From contig DASYKS010000057.1 of the NCBI GenBank assembly GCA_035995205.1, positions 1-64,000 on the forward strand: DNA of 64,000 bases. The letters are read 5' to 3'. The notes under the pieces were generated by a model. It was not told the origin of the DNA. It did not search any database and was given only the letters and a program-made list of their open reading frames with translations. This document shows, piece by piece, positions 60,321 to 64,000 of this stretch. Made by a program: the position numbers and the translations under genes. The stretch comes from DASYKS01 sp035995205. Lineage in GTDB: Bacteria > Acidobacteriota > Thermoanaerobaculia > Multivoradales > UBA5704. Numbering within the stretch: position 1 is the first letter of the stretch; every line of letters begins with the position of its first letter.

Positions 60321-60422
60321 TCCGAGCGTGAGCGAGGAATCTGGGGGAGGGTGGCACAAATCCCGTTGCGGCGAAGGGATTTAAGGCCGCCCGACCCCCA
60401 GATTCCTCGCTCACGCTCGGAA
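60321..60422. repeat. 28-bp perfect inverted repeat
   Basis: TTCCGAGCGTGAGCGAGGAA and the next eight bases (60321-60348) are exactly complementary to 60395-60422, with a 46-bp loop. It lies between two minus-strand genes, about 60 bp from either. Similar elements elsewhere are hairpin repeats of unknown origin. Confidence 0.88.
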
Positions 60423-60483
60423 AGACGGGCTAGGCATTGTGGTCCGATAGCTTCGCCGGGGTCAAAACCACCCCAGGATGGTT

Positions 60484-62073
60484 CTACGCCATCAGCTGGT
60501 GGAACTCCCGCGTCGTCTCATCGAGCGGTTCGAGGCCCAGCTCGCCGAGCAGCAGGCTGCACAGCCGGTCGTACTGGCGCCGTACGAGGTCGCGCCTCCC
60601 CTGCTCGCCGTAGAGGCGCATGACCGCGACGTGGATCCGCTCTTCGAGCGGATCTTCCGCCAGGAGCGCGCGATAGGCGTCGAGCGCCGGCTCTTGGCGG
60701 CCGAGGGCGAGCTCCAAGTCCCCGAGCACCCGCAAGAGCTCCAGATAGATCCGCTGGGATTGGTCGCGGCGCGGCGCGGTCCATTCGCCGTCGACCCGGG
60801 GGAGAAACGAGCCGCGGTAGAGCGACCAGGCCCGGCGCAGATACTCGACCGCTGCCTCGGGTCTCGGGGTAACTTCGGCCCGGGCGCGCTCGACCAGGAC
60901 GCCCAACTCGACCCAGTCGATCTGCCAGTCGATCTCTGGATTCAGGCGGTAGATTCCTTCGTGAAACAGCAGCGGCACCACTTTCGGTTCCGCATCGGCC
61001 GCGAGCGCCCGGCGCAGATGCGACAGGGTGGGATGGAAGTTCCGCAGCACGTCCGCGGGGCTCTCGCCGCTCCAGATCTCCTCGATCAGCTCGTCCCGCG
61101 AGGCAGAAAGCTCCGGAGCGGTCGAAAGGTACGCAAGGGTCTGGAACGAGCGCCGGAGCGGAAAACGGATCGCCACCGGCCCCCCTTCGGTCAGGCGCTC
61201 GACCTGCGGCCGGCCGAGCAGCGCGATGCGAAACGCCGGCCGGCCGGGGCCGGCCGGTTCGCTCGCAGGAGCGGCCGACGCCTCTCGCGGCCGCCCCGCC
61301 GAGCCCGCCGCCCGCCGCCCGCGAGGCAGCGCCTCGGAATTTCGTGCCCGCCGTTCGAGCCAGGCCGCGAGCAGGCGCGGCAGGCGCGGATTCGCCTCGT
61401 CGCCCAGAGCCAACCCCGAGGCGACGAGCGCGCTCTCATCCGCCTCGCCCCAACGGTCGAAATCGAGCGCGGGCAGAGCGGCGGCGACCTCCGAACGGAA
61501 GAAGCCGCCGAGCGCCTCGGCCGAGAGCAACACCTCCGGCGAAAGATCCGCGGGCAACTCGCGGCCGGACGACGCGAAGATGCGCAGGGGTCGCAGCCAG
61601 CCGTCGGTCGCCGCGCGGAGCGCCTTCGCGCTCTCGGGAGACAGCTCGGCGCCTCGCGTCGCACGCCAGACCTCGCCCACCTCGGCGGGATCGAGCAGCA
61701 GCTCGGGCGGATAGACGTACGCCGTGCGTAGCGGCAGGACGGCACGCTCGACTCCGGCAAACGCCAGCCGGAGCCCCGGCGGCAGCCAGCGGACGGCGCG
61801 GTCGAGCGCCGCGGCGGCCGGGGGCGCGGCGAGCACCGCCCAGACGGCACCTTGCTCCTTCACCCTGGCGAGCGCGCTCTGCCACCGGGCGGCGCTCGCG
61901 GTGTCGCCCAGGGCGAGTCCTACGCTGCCCGCCTGCCCCGCGAGCGCCGCGAGAATGCCGCTCTTGCCGGTCCCCGGCCACCCCCACAACTGGATCGCGG
62001 GCGCTTCGAGCAGCGCCATCCGGCGAAGAATTCGCGCGGCGTGCGGCAGGGCGGAGGATCGGTCCGTATCCAC
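60484..62073 (-). CDS. P-loop regulator with C-terminal SARP/BTAD domain
   Basis: 529 residues. The N-terminal part (1-230) carries a Walker A motif, WGWPGTGKSGI (30-40), and resembles a compact STAND-like or AAA-like ATP domain. A Pro/Ala/Arg-rich linker (about 240-280) follows. The C-terminal part (285-529) has the SARP DNA-binding winged helix (FRIALLGRPQVERLTEGGPV then LRRSFQTLAYLSTAPEL) followed by the bacterial transcriptional activation domain (BTAD) with TPR-like helices (YRALLAEDPLEERIHVAVM and RRQYDRLCSLL). In AfsR-like proteins the SARP part is N-terminal; here it is at the C-terminus. Probably an ATP-controlled transcription activator of unknown targets. Confidence 0.82.
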   Translation of the reverse strand: MDTDRSSALPHAARILRRMALLEAPAIQLWGWPGTGKSGILAALAGQAGSVGLALGDTASAARWQSALARVKEQGAVWAVLAAPPAAAALDRAVRWLPPGLRLAFAGVERAVLPLRTAYVYPPELLLDPAEVGEVWRATRGAELSPESAKALRAATDGWLRPLRIFASSGRELPADLSPEVLLSAEALGGFFRSEVAAALPALDFDRWGEADESALVASGLALGDEANPRLPRLLAAWLERRARNSEALPRGRRAAGSAGRPREASAAPASEPAGPGRPAFRIALLGRPQVERLTEGGPVAIRFPLRRSFQTLAYLSTAPELSASRDELIEEIWSGESPADVLRNFHPTLSHLRRALAADAEPKVVPLLFHEGIYRLNPEIDWQIDWVELGVLVERARAEVTPRPEAAVEYLRRAWSLYRGSFLPRVDGEWTAPRRDQSQRIYLELLRVLGDLELALGRQEPALDAYRALLAEDPLEERIHVAVMRLYGEQGRRDLVRRQYDRLCSLLLGELGLEPLDETTREFHQLMA

Positions 62074-62118
62074 TGGGTCTACTGTAACCGACGGCCGACG
62101 AAGGTGCCCTTTGCTTTC

Positions 62119-62218
62119 CCTGGGAGCGCCAGGCGCCAGCCTGGCCGCTTTTGCCTACGAGATGCCCGGTGTACAGGTCGCAGCGCAAGAAGCCAGGCTG
62201 GAGCCTGGCGCTCCCAGG
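62119..62218. repeat. 27-bp inverted repeat (CCTGGGAGCGCCAGGC family)
   Basis: CCTGGGAGCGCCAGGCGCCA (62119 onward to 62145) pairs with 62192-62218 (GCCAGGCTGGAGCCTGGCGC onward) with one mismatch; the loop is 46 bp. It lies between the SARP regulator and the sigma factor genes, both on the minus strand. Confidence 0.87.
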
Positions 62219-62227
62219 AACTGCACC

Positions 62228-62863
62228 TCAGTCGGTCAGGTGCCAGCCCAGGCCGCTTAAAGACGCCGCCAGCTCTTTCCGTGCGCGGTGAATGTTGGTC
62301 TTCACCGTGCCCAGAGGCTGGCCGGTGACCTCCGCGATCTCCTGGTAGGAGAGTCCCTGGCGGAAGCGCAGCAGCAGAACCTCGGAATAGTCCGCGCGCA
62401 AGCCGCGCAGGCCGCGGTCCAGGGCGCGCGCGAGGTCGTAGCGGCCGACGCCCGCCTCCGGGCTTTCGGTCTTCTCGTCGGCCAGCACCGCGGCGAAGCC
62501 CGCCTCGTCGTCGCCGTGCGCTTCGAGCGGCAGGGTGTCGAGGCTCGGCCGGCGCAGGTGGTCGAGGGTCGCGTTGTGGGCGATCTTGAACAGCCAGCTG
62601 GAAAATTTGCGGGTCGGATCGTAGGTGTCGAGCCGGCGATACGCCTTCAGGAAGGTCTCCTGGGCGATGTCCTCGGCGACCGTGGCGTCGTGGATCATGC
62701 GCACGATCAAGCTGAAGATCGGCCGTTCGTACCGCCGTACCAGATCGTGAAACGCCCGCTCCGAGCCGGTGAGAGCGCGGGCGGCGAGGTCGGCGTCCGA
62801 AGGAACCAAACCCGCGGCGCCGCCCGGGCGGACGTCCGCCGACGCATCAGGTAGGCCCGGCAT
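62228..62863 (-). CDS. ECF-type RNA polymerase sigma factor
   Basis: 211 residues. Region 2 (about 30-100) reads FHDLVRRYERPIFSLIVRMI, VAEDIAQETFLKAYRRLDTY and FSSWLFKIAHNATLDHLRR, which bind the -10 element and core enzyme. Region 4 (about 150-205) contains LLLRFRQGLSYQEIAEVTGQ and LGTVKTNIHRARKELAASL, the helix-turn-helix for the -35 element. No cognate anti-sigma factor is adjacent; the gene downstream is the SARP regulator. Start ATG at 62863. The stimulus is unknown. Confidence 0.93.
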   Translation of the reverse strand: MPGLPDASADVRPGGAAGLVPSDADLAARALTGSERAFHDLVRRYERPIFSLIVRMIHDATVAEDIAQETFLKAYRRLDTYDPTRKFSSWLFKIAHNATLDHLRRPSLDTLPLEAHGDDEAGFAAVLADEKTESPEAGVGRYDLARALDRGLRGLRADYSEVLLLRFRQGLSYQEIAEVTGQPLGTVKTNIHRARKELAASLSGLGWHLTD

Positions 62864-63005
62864 CCGGTTCGCTCCTCACGCGAGTGTTACGGCAAGGCGT
62901 GGCACGAGGTTGCGCGGCGGGTCGCCGCCGGCCTGCTACACTCCGAGCGAATCGGTGCTCCGGCGCCGGGATCATCCATCCCCTTGAAACTAGTGGAGGT
63001 CGACG

Positions 63006-63578
63006 ATGCGGAAGCTCACCGTAGCCTGTCTCGCGCTCATCCTTACTCTTTCCCTGCTGCCCACCCCGGCGCACGCCGCGACCGTCGCCGGCGTCACCGT
63101 GCCCGACAAGGCCGACGCCGAGGGCACGGCGCTGGTGCTGAACGGAGCGGGCCTCCGGACCAAATTCATCATCAAGGTCTACGTCGGCGCGCTCTACCTG
63201 CAGGCCAAGGAGAGCAACGCGGCCAAGATCCTCGCCGCCGACACCGCGCGCGAAACCCTGTTCCATTTCCTCTACGGCGTCTCGAAGGAACAGATGTGCG
63301 ACGCCTGGAACGAAGGCCTGGAGCAAAATACTCCGAACGCTTCGGCGCAGGTGAGCAAGGACTTCAAGACCCTCTGCACCTGGATGGAAGAAATCCCGAA
63401 GGGGAACCAAATGGCGTTGGTCTACGTCCCGGGCAAGGGGACGACGTTGACCGTCAACGGCAAAGTGAAGGGGACGCTCGCCGGCAAGGCAACGTCCGAC
63501 GCGATCCTCGCGACCTGGATCGGCGCCGATCCGGCCCCCGGCGCGGATTTCAAGAAAGCGGTCCTGGGCGCCAAGTAG
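63006..63578 (+). CDS. Exported chalcone-isomerase-fold protein
   Basis: 190 residues with GGAGG before the ATG and a signal peptide (about 1-24). The mature domain shows TVAGVTVPDKADAEGTALVL, FIIKVYVGALYLQAKE and FLYGVSKEQMCDAWNEGLEQ, the layout of bacterial chalcone isomerase-like (Chalcone_3) proteins. Catalysis on flavonoids is unlikely; related fold members bind fatty acids. The protein is probably periplasmic. A strong terminator follows 100 bp after the stop. Confidence 0.84.
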   Translation: MRKLTVACLALILTLSLLPTPAHAATVAGVTVPDKADAEGTALVLNGAGLRTKFIIKVYVGALYLQAKESNAAKILAADTARETLFHFLYGVSKEQMCDAWNEGLEQNTPNASAQVSKDFKTLCTWMEEIPKGNQMALVYVPGKGTTLTVNGKVKGTLAGKATSDAILATWIGADPAPGADFKKAVLGAK

Positions 63579-63676
63579 GAACCTGCAAGACGCCAGCTTT
63601 TGCATATTGACAACTGGCTATTGGTCTGCCACGATACACCTGCGGGGAGGCAAGATCCTCCTCTCATCCCTCCCAA

Positions 63677-63711
63677 GAGGAGCGCCAAACAAAAGCGCTC
63701 CTCCTTTTTTT
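63677..63711 (+). terminator. Rho-independent terminator
   Basis: GAGGAGCGC (63677-63685) and GCGCTCCTC (63695-63703) form a stem with a 9-nt loop followed by CTTTTTTT. It ends the transcript of the chalcone-isomerase-fold gene. Confidence 0.9.
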
Positions 63712-63725
63712 GGTCGGTGGTGGCT

Positions 63726-63811
63726 GGCCGGTTCGTCGGTTGAGCCTCCTCGCTCCTTCGGGCGCCTTCGGCAGCAGCCAGTCGCTGCGGGGCTCAACCG
63801 ACGAACCGGCC
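63726..63811. repeat. Palindromic element copy 2, conserved core with different arms
   Basis: Arms GGCCGGTTCGTCGGTTGAGC (plus one C, 63726-63746) and 63791-63811 are perfectly complementary over 21 bp. The centre, from CCTCCTCGCTCCTTCGGGCG to CAGCCAGTCGCTGCGGGG, is the same as in the element at 36724-36807 except for the last base. The arms have no similarity to those of the first copy. It lies directly downstream of the uppP stop, between convergent genes. Confidence 0.9.
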
Positions 63812-63827
63812 GTCAGAGAGCGAGCCG

Positions 63828-64000
63828 TCAGCGCCAGAACATCCCGGCGATCACCAGCGCCAGGAGCAGGCGGTAGATCCCGAAGACCGTCAAGCTTCGC
63901 TGCCGGAGCCAGCCGAGCAGCCAGCCGATCACCAGGTAGCCCGCGACGGCGGAAACCGCGATGCCGACCAGGGTCGCGGGCCAGCCGACCTCGGGAGCCA
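63828..64000 (-). CDS. uppP: Undecaprenyl-diphosphatase, C-terminal fragment
   Basis: The last 57 codons of a gene that runs beyond the window. The residues include VGIAVSAVAGYLVIGWLLGW and then LRQRSLTVFGIYRLLLALVI before the stop, the typical C-terminal two membrane spans of UppP/BacA (AVxGYLxIxWLLxxL and FxxYRxxL). The enzyme removes a phosphate from undecaprenyl diphosphate so that the lipid carrier for peptidoglycan and other envelope polymers is recycled. The catalytic motifs are upstream, outside the window. Identification from the C-terminus alone is fairly safe. Confidence 0.8.
   Translation of the reverse strand, partial: APEVGWPATLVGIAVSAVAGYLVIGWLLGWLRQRSLTVFGIYRLLLALVIAGMFWR

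Noticed and set aside
63607..63876. Small open frame after the chalcone-isomerase-fold gene
   Set aside because: It crosses a terminator and a palindromic element and runs into the antisense of uppP; no start signal.
1..64000. tRNA, rRNA, riboswitch, prophage or integrative-element attachment sites
   Set aside because: I looked for TpsiC-like GGTTCGAATCC motifs, long rRNA-like stretches, a cobalamin box near the B12-binding gene, and integrase genes, and saw none.

Overview
This is a contiguous high-GC (roughly two thirds G+C by eye) bacterial chromosome segment with about 43 protein genes. It contains no rRNA, tRNA, CRISPR array, prophage or recognisable transposase. Several features suggest an Acidobacteriota lineage, perhaps Thermoanaerobaculia: a very large ELWxxDGT-repeat surface protein with a PPCRAFDSR...VVGYF tail, a DUF5916 protein, BNR-repeat and TolB/M28 secreted proteins, an N-acyl-D-amino-acid deacylase relative, and many hairpin repeats between genes. 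Myxococcota or another exoprotein-rich Gram-negative is possible. The lineage is an inference from gene content only.

Layout. 1-2.1 kb: the end of kynureninase plus tryptophan 2,3-dioxygenase (kynurenine pathway), then an ATP-grasp protein. 2.2-8.6 kb: a gingipain-type C25 peptidase with an overlapping FN3-like lipoprotein, a frameshifted secreted gene, a BNR fragment, a thioredoxin-fold protein and a sulfatase. 8.6-15.2 kb: sulfotransferase-coiled-coil protein, lipoprotein, a GT39-like membrane glycosyltransferase overlapping a methyltransferase, an amidohydrolase and a CuA-type cupredoxin. 15.2-18.4 kb: one polypeptide joining an MrfA/YprA-type helicase to an MrfB/YprB-type exonuclease. 18.4-26.9 kb: DUF5916 protein, deacylase relative, a 21-bp repeat array, a small winged-helix-like gene, a long inverted repeat, patatin lipoprotein, VapBC pair and alpha/beta hydrolase. 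26.9-42.5 kb: M28/PDZ exopeptidase, S1-domain RNA-binding protein, pterin dehydratase, PH/SHOCT membrane protein, DUF5715-LysM protein, cobalamin-binding protein, a second glycosyltransferase, a DinB/MDMPI-like protein and a BNR-repeat exoprotein. 42.6-47.0 kb: a 1462-residue TIR-CHAT-STAND-TPR protein, the most striking gene here and a likely conflict or immunity module. 47-64 kb: a second 21-bp array, the ELWxxDGT protein, PilZ, site-2-protease-like M50, SGNH hydrolase, a G8/CEMIP-like beta-helix exoprotein, a UGM-like flavoprotein, a P-loop/SARP regulator, an ECF sigma factor, a chalcone-isomerase-fold protein and the end of UppP.

Functional themes. Most genes encode exported or envelope proteins: peptidases, amidohydrolases, a sulfatase, glycosyltransferases, peptidoglycan-binding and large repeat proteins. 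This fits a scavenging, surface-rich bacterium. The second theme is structured DNA: at least nine kinds of hairpin or inverted repeat lie between genes, often right at stop codons, and two lie in frame inside coding regions. One family keeps an 8-nt loop while its stems change in a compensatory way across nine hairpins. Another keeps a 46-bp core between entirely different but perfectly complementary arms. Two separate loci carry degenerate 21-bp tandem arrays held in near-perfect phase over about 500 bp each. No element-encoded enzyme for any of these repeats is present in the window.
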